Of a stretch of 64,000 bases of DNA, positions 9,812-20,500 are shown one piece after another (position 1 is the stretch's first letter; each line of letters opens with the position of its first letter). A program made the position numbers and the translations under genes. The stretch is taken from the NCBI RefSeq assembly GCF_039542385.1, contig NZ_BAABIA010000012.1, forward strand, positions 1-64,000, in the 5' to 3' direction. The DNA is from Prosthecobacter algae. GTDB lineage: Bacteria; Verrucomicrobiota; Verrucomicrobiia; Verrucomicrobiales; Verrucomicrobiaceae. The notes beneath the pieces were generated by a model. That model was given only the letters and a program-made list of their open reading frames with translations. It ran no database searches and was not told the origin of the DNA.

Positions 9812-10507
9812 AGAAAAAGTAGCAGAAAACACAAGAAATGCGGAGAAGAATGACCCGTAACTGTCCGACCCGGCCTCAGATCGAAAAAGTAATGTAAGGC
9901 AAAGGGAAAACAGCAGACCACAAGCCTTACACCAACACTGACTAGTGAGATCTTTACTCGCCACCTAGATTTTTAAAAAAACCAATTTAACGATCTCAAT
10001 TTCAAGAGGTTTCTTTTCTCTAAGATCTAGGATTTCAAAATAAATAAATCATTTTAACTATATTATTAACCTAGATAGAATGACTTTTAATCAACAAAAA
10101 ATTATTAATTTAATCTTATGAACTAGTATTAATTTTTGGTAATTTTTAACTTAAATTATGAAGCACAATCTCCAATGGCTTCATCTTTTATCAGAGACCT
10201 TTCAAGGACTAAGGCACGAACACCTGACTGGGTTAAGCAAGCCCCGAGGTGGAATGGAATCTACGCAGAAGAGTTTCCCAAACTCTTTTTGAAGTCTCGT
10301 GAGATTCAGCCTCGTCGCACTCAGCACACCCAAATAAATCAGCCTCCGCACAGCGGAACTCAGGTAAAGAATTCCCGTATCCGAGCCACCGCCTGGACAT
10401 CCATGTGCCCGCCCTCAAGACACGCAAGTGACTGGGCATGGACATCCACGCTGGACTGTAAACCAGTTTATTTGGCGACCTAAATTTGTGGATTCGCGCT
10501 GGGCAGA
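9812..10507. other. Gene-free gap with AT-rich core
   Basis: No convincing gene is seen. From about 9945 to 10165 the sequence is extremely AT-rich (long A/T runs), in sharp contrast to its high-GC flanks, and it lies just upstream of the minus-strand giant gene, so it probably holds that promoter. CCTAGAT at 9964-9970 and its complement ATCTAGG at 10025-10031 form a spaced inverted repeat. At 10269-10290 an AAGAGTTT-CCC-AAACTCTT hairpin followed by T residues resembles a small plus-strand terminator, but no gene precedes it. TGGACATCCA occurs twice (10394 and 10439). Confidence 0.6.
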
Positions 10508-13246
10508 CTAGCCTGTGGTGCGCAGGCCGGAAGCCAGGGCATTCACGGAGATGAGGAGATCTGGCAGCATGGCCTCGGCACCTTCATTTTCGCCAGCGGC
10601 GAGGCAGGCCCGCCATTCACGCAGGAGATTCACCTGCTGGTGATGCAGCACACGCAGGGGTTCTTCGCGGATGTCCAACGTGTAGGCGAGGCGCGGGCGG
10701 CGATTGGCAAAGGTGCCCTGGAAAATGTCCTCCAGCAGTTCACGGGTGCGTGAGTACTCGGCCAAGATGGTGCCCATGAAGGCTTCACGTACCATCGCAT
10801 CCGGGACCAGTCCTGCATACAGTTGCATGAGGTCCGGGTTGGCACTGACCAGGGAGCTTTCGATGTTCGTCAGCACGTAACGCAGGAAGGCGGAACCTCG
10901 AAGCTGCGTGCGCAGTTCTTCAAAGGCGGCGCTGTCTTCGTTGCGCAACTTTTCTAGGGCGGAGCCTGCCCCAAACCAGCCGGGAAGGTAAAAGCGGGAC
11001 TGAGTCCAGGAAAAGACCCAGGGGATGGCGCGAAGGTCATCCAGCGTGGCCTGGCCCGTACGGCGGCTGGGGCGGGAGCCGATGCGAGCGTGCTCCAGGG
11101 CATCAATAGGCGTAGCGGCGCGGTAGAAGCGCATGAAATCCGGCGCGTGCAGGAGACCGCGATAGGCATCGCGGCTCCAGTCGGCCAGGCGATCCATGGT
11201 GGAATGAATGGCGAGCGGGGCGGTGGTGGCATGGCGATGCCGGGCCGTGGCAGCAGCGGCGGAGGCCATAAGAAGCTCCGTATTATAAACGGCGGAGCCT
11301 AAGTGAGCATACTTCTGGGCAATGGTTTCCCCCTGCTCCGTCATGCGCAGCCAGCCGCCAAGGGAACCCTGAGGCAGGGCCTCCATGAACCAATGGGTGG
11401 GGCCAGCGCCCCGTCCGACGGTGCCGCCGCGCCCGTGGAAAAAGACGGCCTTCACACCGTGAGCCTGGCAGGTGCTGGCCAGGGCGATCTGGGCCCGGTG
11501 CAGCGCCCATTGGCTGGCCAAAATCCCGCAATCTTTATTCGAATCGGAGTAGCCCACCATCATCTGAAGGGTGGGTTTCCCCTTCCCTAGGCTACGCTGG
11601 GTGACGGGATGGGAAAGGAAGGCCTCAACAATGCCAGGGCCAGCTTCCAGGTCATCCATCGTCTCAAAAAGCGGCGTGACTGGCAGCGGGCAGCGCAGAC
11701 CTTCCGCCGTCCATTCGGTGAGGCCAGCTTCGCGGGCGAGGATGTACACCGTCAGCAGGTCCTCCACATTTTTGGTCATGGAGACAATGAGGGCGCCCAG
11801 TCCGGCAGCTCCATGTTTTGCCAAATGCGTGGCGACGACGCGGTAGCAGGCCAGCACGGTATCGGCCTCCGGCCCGGCGGACATGCCGGGAGCCAGGAAG
11901 GGGCGCGGGGAAAGGAGTTCCTTTTCCAACAGAGCCCGTTTTTCCTGCAAAGACCATTCGCTGAGAGGGCGCTCATCCAGCAGCCCTGCGGTGCGCAGAA
12001 GCTGATCCAGCGCCTTTTCATGAAAGCTAGAGTTTTGCCGAATGTCGAGAATGGCCGAGTGGAAACCAAAGGCCAGCAACTGCCGACGCAGGGGCACGAT
12101 GAACTCCTGCACCAGGGTACTGGCGCCCACGGCGGTCAGAGACTCCGCATAGGCGGCCAGATCAGCATCCAGTTGGGTGGCCTCTGTGTAGGCGGCGGGG
12201 GAGTCGGGCTTGTCCGTGGCCAGGACGACCTTGGCGCGCATCAGGTAGATAGCGGCGCGCCAGGGCTCTTCCTTGTTGCGTTCCAGGATGTAGGCCAGGT
12301 CCACCGCTGGCTCGGCCTGCAGGCTGGTGGTGAGCTGGGCAATGAGGTTTTCCAACACCTCGGGCGTTTTCTGAAACAGCGAGCTGAGGGGCGACTGGAA
12401 AGCCAAGGCCTCCAAGGACCGGCGTTGGATGCGCAGGGCATTCGCCCGCAGGGCCGTGAGAGAACGGGCGGTGACTTCGGCTGTCACAAAAGGGTGTCCA
12501 TCCCGGTCCCCGCCGATCCAGGTGCCAAAGCGCAGCAGGGGCGGGAGTGAATCCACCGCCGCAGGCTCATACCCAGCAGCCACCCAAGCCTCGCGCAGGT
12601 GGATATGGGCGCGGGAAAGCGCTTCGGGGAAGACTTCGCGCAGGTAGTGCAGCGCATTTTGCAGCTCGGCATCAATGGTGGGGCGGGTGACGTGGATCTC
12701 CCCCGTGCGCCAGAGGTTTTCCAGCCGTGTTTCCAGGTGACTCTGTAGCCGCACCTGCTCACGCGGGGTGTAGGAGGGGTTCTCATGACGATTCATGAGA
12801 CTGTAGATTTCCAGGTGCAGCTCGCGCACGGTTTCGCGCTTCGCCTCCGTCGGGTGGGCGGTCAAAACGGGCTCCACCAGCACCTCACGCAGCACTTCCA
12901 GCAGCTCGTCCTGGCTGAGGCCCAGGGACTGCATTTCCCGCAGATTGTCAGGCCACAGGCCTTTTTCCGCCAGGGGGCCTTTCTCCTTTTCCCGCAGGCG
13001 GCGCACCTGGGCGGCGGCACGCTCTTCCACGATGTTCAGCATCTGGAAAGCGATCGAATACGCCTGGCCCAGTGCGCGATCTGGCGCATCGCCGATGCCT
13101 TCGCACTTGCCTGCCCAGGGCAGCTTTTCTGCCAGTGCAGGCTCGCCCAGACGGCGCAGCACGTTGGCAAAAGCATCCATCAGAAACTTCAGTTCATCTT
13201 CGAGAAGGCGGAAGCCATGCTCCCGCAGCGGGTTGGTCGGTGTCAT
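10508..13246 (-). CDS. ppc: Phosphoenolpyruvate carboxylase
   Basis: The 912-aa protein adds bicarbonate to phosphoenolpyruvate to form oxaloacetate, the anaplerotic step feeding the TCA cycle; it is cytoplasmic. The length matches bacterial PEPC (about 880-940 aa). Visible signatures are VLTAHPTEAKRE around the catalytic His131, FHGRGGTVGRGAGP (mobile loop and PEP/bicarbonate site) and GYSDSNKDCGILASQW. The C-terminus reads LRTTG where nearly all PEPCs end in (R/Q)NTG, so the usual terminal Asn is a Thr. The ATG at 13246 starts a normal N-terminus. The sugar kinase is transcribed divergently and the upstream giant gene lies beyond the 9812-10507 gap, so this is probably a single-gene unit. 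Confidence 0.97.
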   Translation of the reverse strand: MTPTNPLREHGFRLLEDELKFLMDAFANVLRRLGEPALAEKLPWAGKCEGIGDAPDRALGQAYSIAFQMLNIVEERAAAQVRRLREKEKGPLAEKGLWPDNLREMQSLGLSQDELLEVLREVLVEPVLTAHPTEAKRETVRELHLEIYSLMNRHENPSYTPREQVRLQSHLETRLENLWRTGEIHVTRPTIDAELQNALHYLREVFPEALSRAHIHLREAWVAAGYEPAAVDSLPPLLRFGTWIGGDRDGHPFVTAEVTARSLTALRANALRIQRRSLEALAFQSPLSSLFQKTPEVLENLIAQLTTSLQAEPAVDLAYILERNKEEPWRAAIYLMRAKVVLATDKPDSPAAYTEATQLDADLAAYAESLTAVGASTLVQEFIVPLRRQLLAFGFHSAILDIRQNSSFHEKALDQLLRTAGLLDERPLSEWSLQEKRALLEKELLSPRPFLAPGMSAGPEADTVLACYRVVATHLAKHGAAGLGALIVSMTKNVEDLLTVYILAREAGLTEWTAEGLRCPLPVTPLFETMDDLEAGPGIVEAFLSHPVTQRSLGKGKPTLQMMVGYSDSNKDCGILASQWALHRAQIALASTCQAHGVKAVFFHGRGGTVGRGAGPTHWFMEALPQGSLGGWLRMTEQGETIAQKYAHLGSAVYNTELLMASAAAATARHRHATTAPLAIHSTMDRLADWSRDAYRGLLHAPDFMRFYRAATPIDALEHARIGSRPSRRTGQATLDDLRAIPWVFSWTQSRFYLPGWFGAGSALEKLRNEDSAAFEELRTQLRGSAFLRYVLTNIESSLVSANPDLMQLYAGLVPDAMVREAFMGTILAEYSRTRELLEDIFQGTFANRRPRLAYTLDIREEPLRVLHHQQVNLLREWRACLAAGENEGAEAMLPDLLISVNALASGLRTTG

Positions 13247-13381
13247 TCACGGCCACATTTAGCAGGAAGGATGCCGGGTGCCAGTGATCTCATTGGGGGA
13301 CTTTTATGTTTGGCGGAAAACCGTCCCCTGCCCTACTCGCCCCTTGCTCCCGCCTGAGTGCGCTACATATCTACCGCCCTC
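13247..13381. promoter_or_regulatory. Divergent promoter region ppc / sugar kinase
   Basis: About 135 bp separate the two divergent start codons, so both promoters must lie here or just inside the genes. No clear -35/-10 pair, operator or ribosome binding site could be picked out with confidence. Confidence 0.4.
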
Positions 13382-14458
13382 ATGTCCCGCCAACCGTTCT
13401 ACGATGTTCTCTCCCTCGGTGAAGTTCTTTTGCGCCTGGATCCCGGTGAGGGGAGGGTACGCACCTCCCGCCAGTTCACGACCTGGGAAGGCGGCGGCGA
13501 GTACAATGTGGCCCGCGGGGCGCGGCGCTGCTTTGGCTTGCGCACGGGTATCCTGACGGCCTTCGCCGACAATGAGATCGGTCGCCTGATTGAGGATCTC
13601 ATCCTCCAGGGCGGGGTGGATACGAACCTCATCAAATGGGTGCCCTATGACGGCATGGGCAAGCGCGTGCGCAACCCCATCAATTTCACCGAGCGCGGCT
13701 TTGGCGTGCGCGGGGCCAAGGGCAGTGTGGACCGTGGCCACAGCGCGGCCTCCCAGCTCAAGCCGGGCGACTTTGACTTTGACCACCTCTTTGGCACCCT
13801 GGGCTGCCGCTGGCTGCACACGGGCGGCATTTTCGCCGGGCTTTCCGAGTCCACGGCCGAGCTGACCATCCAGGCCTGCGAGGCAGCCAAACGCCACGGC
13901 GTGACCGTGAGCTATGACCTGAACTACCGCCCGTCCCTCTGGCAGGAGCGTGGCGGCTTCCCGGCGGCGCAGGCGCTGAACCGCCAACTAGCCCCTTACA
14001 TTGATGTGATGTTCGGCGTGCTGAGTGATGAACCGCCAGTCGCCAGCGCAGTGCCTACCGACCCGAACGACATCTTCGCCGGGGAAGAGGCCAAGCTGCG
14101 CCCCGCCATCCTGAAACTGGTGGCCGAGTATCCAAATCTCAAAACCGTGGCCGCCACCCTACGCCGCGTGCACACCGCCAGCATCAATGACTGGGGTTCT
14201 CTCTGCTACCACGAAGGCAACTTTTACCGCAGCCGCAACTACCCCCGCTTCGACATCTTGGACCGCATCGGTGCCGGGGACAGTTTTGTCGCAGGTCTCG
14301 TCGCGGGGATGCTATTAGAAAACGATGCGCAGAAGGCCACCGACTACGGTGCCGCCCACGGTGCGCTGGCCATGACCACCCCTGGAGACACCAGCATGGC
14401 CACCCTCATTGAAGTGCAGAAGCTGGCCGAAGGTGGCGATGCGAAGGTGCAACGATAA
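13382..14458 (+). CDS. PfkB-family sugar kinase, probably 2-keto-3-deoxygluconate kinase
   Basis: A ribokinase-fold kinase of 358 aa from the ATG at 13382; a GTG eight codons upstream is possible but adds nothing typical of the family. Near the N-terminus are SLGEVLLRLDPGEG and an EGGGEYNVARGA substrate-site segment. DLNYRPSLW, seen in KDG kinases, lies mid-protein, and the PfkB signature DRIGAGDSFVAG contains the catalytic Asp at about residue 300. KDG kinases phosphorylate 2-keto-3-deoxygluconate with ATP in uronate/Entner-Doudoroff degradation. Family membership is clear; the exact substrate is inferred, since no uronate genes are adjacent. The gene ends at a strong terminator and appears monocistronic. 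Confidence 0.85.
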   Translation: MSRQPFYDVLSLGEVLLRLDPGEGRVRTSRQFTTWEGGGEYNVARGARRCFGLRTGILTAFADNEIGRLIEDLILQGGVDTNLIKWVPYDGMGKRVRNPINFTERGFGVRGAKGSVDRGHSAASQLKPGDFDFDHLFGTLGCRWLHTGGIFAGLSESTAELTIQACEAAKRHGVTVSYDLNYRPSLWQERGGFPAAQALNRQLAPYIDVMFGVLSDEPPVASAVPTDPNDIFAGEEAKLRPAILKLVAEYPNLKTVAATLRRVHTASINDWGSLCYHEGNFYRSRNYPRFDILDRIGAGDSFVAGLVAGMLLENDAQKATDYGAAHGALAMTTPGDTSMATLIEVQKLAEGGDAKVQR

Positions 14459-14484
14459 GCGACATACTCCCACAAGCTGATTCC

Positions 14485-14517
14485 AAGGGGCGCGGTGCCA
14501 TCACCGCGCCCCTTTTT
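14485..14517 (+). terminator. Rho-independent terminator after sugar kinase
   Basis: A perfect 13-bp stem (AAGGGGCGCGGTG at 14485-14497 with CACCGCGCCCCTT at 14502-14514), a CCAT loop and a T5 tract to 14517. The stem also lies 6 bp beyond the stop codon of the converging giant gene, so it may end that transcript too, though the minus-strand T tract is only two bases. Confidence 0.9.
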
Positions 14518-14522
14518 GTGGA

Positions 14523-17500
14523 TCAGGGTTCCCGATACCCTGGCACGGCCACCGGGGAGACGAGGAAGAAGGCGCGGGTCGGCTCCAGAAGGGTCTGGGT
14601 GCTGGCATCGCTGCCGTCTGCCTCATCCAGCCAAAGGGAGGCCGGATTGTGCAAGTAGAGGTGGCGGTAGGTGGATTCGCCAGGGGCGACATCGCCCTTC
14701 CACAGGCGCAGGCGGGTGGCCTCATCGGGAGTTGTCGAGGCCGTGAAGCCCGCCTCAGTCCGCAAGCCAAGGGTCTGCACGGTGTGAGCCACAGGGAAAC
14801 CACTGCCGATGAACTGGGCCCCGGCCTGCAATGGCTGGGCAAACAGGGTGCTGCGGACCGCCCCGGTGAAGGTGAGGGAAACAGTGCCCGTGCGAGCATG
14901 GACCAGCAGCCCTTCGCCAGGGGCCACGAGGCGGTCTCCTGCGCTATCCCCCGTCCATCCGTCGACGGAGAGCCAGCTCGTGCGGAAGCTGCCCGAGGCT
15001 GCGTCAAAGAACAGCAGGCGATCTGCATTCGCCGCCTCAGTCCCCGTGGCAAACGCATCCGCTGGGAACAGGCCATTCACCGTCCAATGCGGACGCACCG
15101 CAAGGCGTGTGCTGGCAAGGTCTGGAGTGGCAGTCTCAAAGGCCAAAGCCTCATCGGTCGTCGCGGCTTCATCCAGTTCATAACGCTGGCCTTCATGCGC
15201 ACCGACGAGGACTTCCACGTAATAGGACTGACCGGCAACGAGCTTCGACTTCACTCCGGTGGCGCGGATGCCGTTGAACACATCCGTCCGCAAAAGTGGC
15301 ATGGAGAAGCTCTGCTGGCCGCTGATGTCACGGCGCACCCAGGCCTGGATTCCGGAGACCACCGTGGCTTCGGCGCGGCCGTTGAGATCTGCATCCAGGT
15401 TCACCTTCAGGCGCAGGAAGCCCATTTCGCCGAGGGAGGCGACATCGGTATAACGAAGCGTTTCGCTGCCATTGTTATTCTGAGTGATGACAGGCACCAC
15501 CGTGACTGGCGACCATTCGCCCAACCGCAGGTCGCTGCTGGTTTCCAGCAGATGCCGCACATCTGCACGGCCACCGCTGGGGCGGATGACCACGGCATCT
15601 ACACGGCCCGTGGCGGCATCCGTTTGCAGGAAGAAACGCTGGGTTTGCAGGCCGGATGTCGCATCGGTACCCAGGGCATATTCCAGCAGATTGGCAGCGC
15701 CGTCAGCATCCAGATCAGCCGTCGGTTCACCCAGTGTCCGGGCCAGACTTTGCCAGGTGCTGGAGGCAGAGGCTGGGACAGGAGCCGGTGCAGCCGACTG
15801 CGGCGGTGGAGCCAGACCGAGGCCGAGAAGGCCCCCGGTGATCCTGAAACCAAAGTCCACCGTCAGGTCATAATCCGCGTCCGAATCATCATCCGATGTG
15901 CCTTCAAACCCGCCTTCAGCACTGCCAGTAGGGGCAGTCCCAGATTGCAGCGTGATGGCGCGGCTGGAGATGCCCAGCGTGGTGAGATTCAGCACGTCGA
16001 TGCCGTCTTCGCCCGTATTGTCATCACCGCTGGCGGTCTGGTAACCGGGCAGAGACGAGGCCTTGAACAACGGTCCCTCCGTGATGACCCCTAGGAGGCC
16101 CGCCTGGAAATTAGCAGCCGGGATGTGGACCACATAACTGTCAGCAGCAAGATCGCTGAAGAGATAGCGGCCAGCACTGTCGGTGGTGGTGGTTTTCAGC
16201 GGTCCGAGAAGGGCCAGAAGATCCGCACTGCGATAAAGATACACCGTCACGCCGGCCACACCTTCGCCTGCGTTGTAGCGGCCGTTACCATTGGCATCCA
16301 TAAAGACCATGTTGCCGATGCCCAGGCCAGGAAGCCCGGTGTCTGGAGCAGCAATCACCGGCACAAAACCGAAGTCCACCGTCAGATTGCTGTCAGAATC
16401 CCAGTCATCGTCCGTGCTGCCATCAAAGCCGCTTTCAGCCGCACCCACGGGAGCCGTGCCAGCCTGCAGGACGATGACTTCACTGGAGATGCCCGTCACC
16501 AGCGGCAACAGGGAGTCCACCCCGTCCTCGCCCTGGTCATCATCCCCTGCCCCGGCCTGGTGGGAGGCGATGGAGAGATGGTTGTAAAGAGCGCCCTCAG
16601 CGATCAAACCGGCCACGCCGATGCCAAAGTTCTGGGCCGGGATATGGACGAAGTAACTGCCCGCCTGCAACCCGCTGAAGAGGTAGCGCCCGGCGGCATC
16701 CGTGGTGACTGTTTTCAGCGGCGCGATGACGCCCACGAGGTCAGTGCTGCGATAGAGCTGCACCGTGACTCCAGGGGTGCCTTCCCCAGCATCGTAGCGG
16801 CCGTTGCGGTTGGTGTCCTTGAAGACGACATTGCCGATGGCCAGGTTTTCTGGAACCGGGGTCATATCCACAAAACCAAAGTCCACGGTCAGGTTGCCAT
16901 CGGCATCCCGTGCGTCATCCGCCGTGCCTTCGAAGCCAGCTTCAGCGGCCCCGGTAGGCGAGAGCCCCGGCTGCAGGCTGATGATGCCGCTGGAGATACC
17001 CGTGATGGCGGGAGCAGGCGCATCCACGCCATCTTCGCCCAGATTATCATCCAGCATTCCGTCCTGATGCCCGCTGACAGAAAGATGGTTATACAGCGGA
17101 CCTGCCGAGATGGCGGCCAGGATCGGCGCACGGAAGTTATCCGCCGGGATATGCACATAATAGCTGCCGGAGTAGAGTCCACCGAAGAGGTAACGCCCTT
17201 CGTTATCCGTGGTCGTGGTCTTCACAGGCACGGCCACTCCCAGCACGTCCGTGCTGCGATAGAGATGCACCGTCACGCCTGCCGCACCTTCACCCGCATC
17301 GTAGCGGCCATTGGTGTTCAGGTCCTTGAAGACGAGGTTGCCCAGGCTGAGATCTTCAACGGCGACAAACGGCACAAAGCCAAAGTCCACTGTGAGGTTC
17401 GTATCGGCATCTCTGGCATCGTCTGAGGATGCATCAAAACCGCCTTCAGCCGCGCCAGCCGGGGCCGTACCCACCTGCAGATTGATTCCCAGGCTCGAGA

Positions 17501-20500
17501 TACCCGTCACCAGCGGAGTCGCGGAATCCACACCGTCTTCTCCCTGGTTATCGTCCCCCACCGAGGTCTGATGGCCGGCGACTGAAATGCAACTGAAGAG
17601 AGGCCCTGCCGTGACAAACCCATCCACCCCTGGGCGGAAGTTTTCTGCCGCGATGTGCACCACATAGATGCCAGCGGCCAGCCCGGTAAAGGCATACCGG
17701 CCTTCACTGTCCGTCACCACCGTCTTTAGGGCGGCGGAGATGCCAGGCACATCCGTGTTCCGGTAAAGCTGCACCGCCACACCGGCGATGCCTTCACCCG
17801 CATCATAGTGGCCATTGGTGTTGGCGTCCCTGAAGACCACGTTGCCGAGGCCTAGATCATCCGGCAGTGGTTCAACCGCCACGGCGACAAAGCCGAAGTC
17901 CACCGTCAGATTGCTGTCTGCATCGTAGGCATCGTCAGAGCCTCCATCGAAGCCACCTTCCACCGTCCCGACAGGTGCCGCACCCGCCTGCAGGCTGATG
18001 AGCGTGCTGGACACACCTGTGACTTCCGGCAGCAGGGCATCCACCCCGTCTTCACCCAGATGGTCATCCAAAATTTGAGTCTGGTAACCGGTGACGGAAC
18101 GATGACGGTGCAATGGCCCCTCCACTGTCAGGCCCAGGACACCCGGGGCAAAGTTCAGCGCCGGGATGTGCACGATGTAGTTGCCCGCCGTGAGCTGGCT
18201 GAAGAGGTAGCGCCCGTTGCTGGTCGTGGTGGTGATGGCCACAGGCAGGGACACCGCAGGAATGTCCGTGCTGCGATAAAGCTGCACGATCACACCAGAC
18301 ACGCCTTCACCGGAGTCATAACGACCGTTGCCATTGGCATCCTTGAACACCAAATTACCGATTTGCAGCCCCTCGGGATCCGTGCCGGAACCATTGTCGG
18401 GTTCCACAAAACCGAAGTCCACTGTCAGGTCGAAGTCACCGTCGAACTCATTGTCCGAGCTGCCGTCAAAACCGTTCTCGGCACTGCCAACGGGGCTTTG
18501 GCCCGGCTGCAAAATCACGACCTGGCTGCTGATGCCAGAGATGGCCGGAGCCAGCGCATCCACGCCATTTTCACCGACGAGATCATCCCCTTCGGTTTCA
18601 CCCGTCACGGACACCCGATTGAAGAGAGGCCCCGGTTGCAGGCCCGGCAGCGCATTGCCACCGAGGGAGGTCAGGTTCGGCTTAAAGTTATCCGCCGCCA
18701 CATGCACGATGTAGCCACCAGGTGGCAAGCTGCTGAAGAGATAGCGGCCCGCTGCATCCGTGAAGGTGCTGGCGTAGGGCGTGGAAAGCCCCGGCACATC
18801 CGTGCTGCGATAGAGCAGCATCCACACCCCGCCCACGCCTTCGTTCGCGTCATAGCGACCGTTGGCATTGGCGTCGTTGAAGACCACGTTGCCCACGCCC
18901 AGATTCGCCGGAGCTGGCACATTCAGGAAGCCAAGGTCAATGGTCAGGTCGGCATCGGCATCATAGCCCACATCCTGATTGCCTTTGAAACCGGTCTCCA
19001 TCTCGTCGGTCGGCTCCGTGCCAAAGTCGAGATCGAAGAGCGTGGAGCTGATCCCGGTGGAGGTAGGCTGTGGTTGATCCAGCGTATCCTCATTGCCCGA
19101 GTCATCCGTGCCATCATCGCTGCCAAAACCAGGCACGGCCGAGGCACCGGAGAGAGGCTTGCCCTCACCAAACTGGGAGGCCGGGATATGGACAAAGTAA
19201 GAGCCTGCCCCGGGTGCCTTCAGTTCATAGCCGCCATCGATTCCCGTGTAGGTCTCGGCTAGCGGTGTGGAGGTCTGCGGGATATCGCCAATGGCAAAGA
19301 GCTGCACCAGCACGCCAGGGATGCCAAAGTCGGTCGTGGTGGAGAATCGGCCATCACCGTTCACATCGGCAAACACCAGGTTGCCCACCCGCAGCGGTTT
19401 CGGCGCAAAGCCAAGGTCCACCGTCAGGTCGGAATCCTGATCGTACAAGTCATCTTCAAAGGCTCCGTATCCCGTTTCTCCGTTGGCCGCCGTCGGGCCT
19501 TCGCCTATCTGCACACTGAAGGCAGCCGTGCGGGCACCCACCACGGTGACGTTTCCGAATTCGTAGATGTCCTGGCCGACGTTGTCGTCCACGAAGGTGC
19601 CAGCACCATTCGGTGTGGCGACGGAGGGCACGAGATTTTCCAACTGCCCACCCGAACTGAACTGGGACGCATCCACCCGCAGATGATAGGTGCCTGGGGC
19701 AATCCTGAAGCTGTACGAGCCGAGCCTGGAGGAGAACACGCTGGCAAGGGGAGAGGCCGCACCCGCTTCATTCGACCAAAGCTCAACGCTCACTCCGCCC
19801 AGCCCCGACTCGGTATCTGGGTCAAAGATGCCGTCACCGTTGGCATCGCTAAAGACGAGGTTGCCGATCTCGACGCTGGGCACAAAACCGAAGTCGCGAG
19901 TGAGGTCCACACTGGCATCGGTGAGGTCATCGGAGCCGCCATCCTGGCCGCTTTCGGCGGCCCCAACAGGGGAAGCGGAAGGACTGAGGCTAAACACTGC
20001 TGTGCTGATGCCATTGGTGTCTGGCCGCCCATCGTCCAGACCATCTTCACCCAGATTGTCGTCACCGGTGGAGCTGCCATAAACGCTGGCTTGCAGATGC
20101 AGCGGCCCTTCCTCCAAGAACATATAGTAAGGCACATGCAGGTAGTAATTGCCCGGCATCACATCCGTGAAGAGGTAACGGCCATTGGCATCCGTGGTGA
20201 GGGTGGCCACAGGCTCGTCAAAGATGGGCGAAGCATTCTCTTCATACAGTTGCACCTCCACGCCGGACAGCCCCTCGGCCTCATCGGCAGTGCCGTTGTT
20301 GTTGGAGTCCAGGAACACCAGGTTGCCCACAGAAGCGAGCTTGGAAAAACCAAAGTCCACCGTTAGGTCCATGTTGGCATCCTTGGCATCATCCATGAAG
20401 GCATCCCGGCCGAATTCGCCCAGGAAGTTTTCAGGCTCATTGCCTGGCTGCAGCTCGATCACGGTGGAGGTGATGCCCAGGGTGACAGGATCCGTATCGC

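Noticed and set aside
10136-10483. 115-codon plus-strand frame in the gap before ppc
   Set aside because: No ribosome binding site, no family features, begins in AT-rich DNA; overlapping 70-codon minus frame is equally unsupported.
14649-16094. Long plus-strand open frame (about 480 codons) opposite the giant gene
   Set aside because: Antisense shadow of the SdrD-B/C-terminal coding region; codon bias of the repeat gene keeps the opposite frame open and the translation has no family features.
16125-19262. Plus-strand frames of 400-433 codons (16125-17426, 18060-19262)
   Set aside because: Periodic recurrence matches the 510-bp repeat unit of the minus-strand gene, so they are repeat shadows, not genes.
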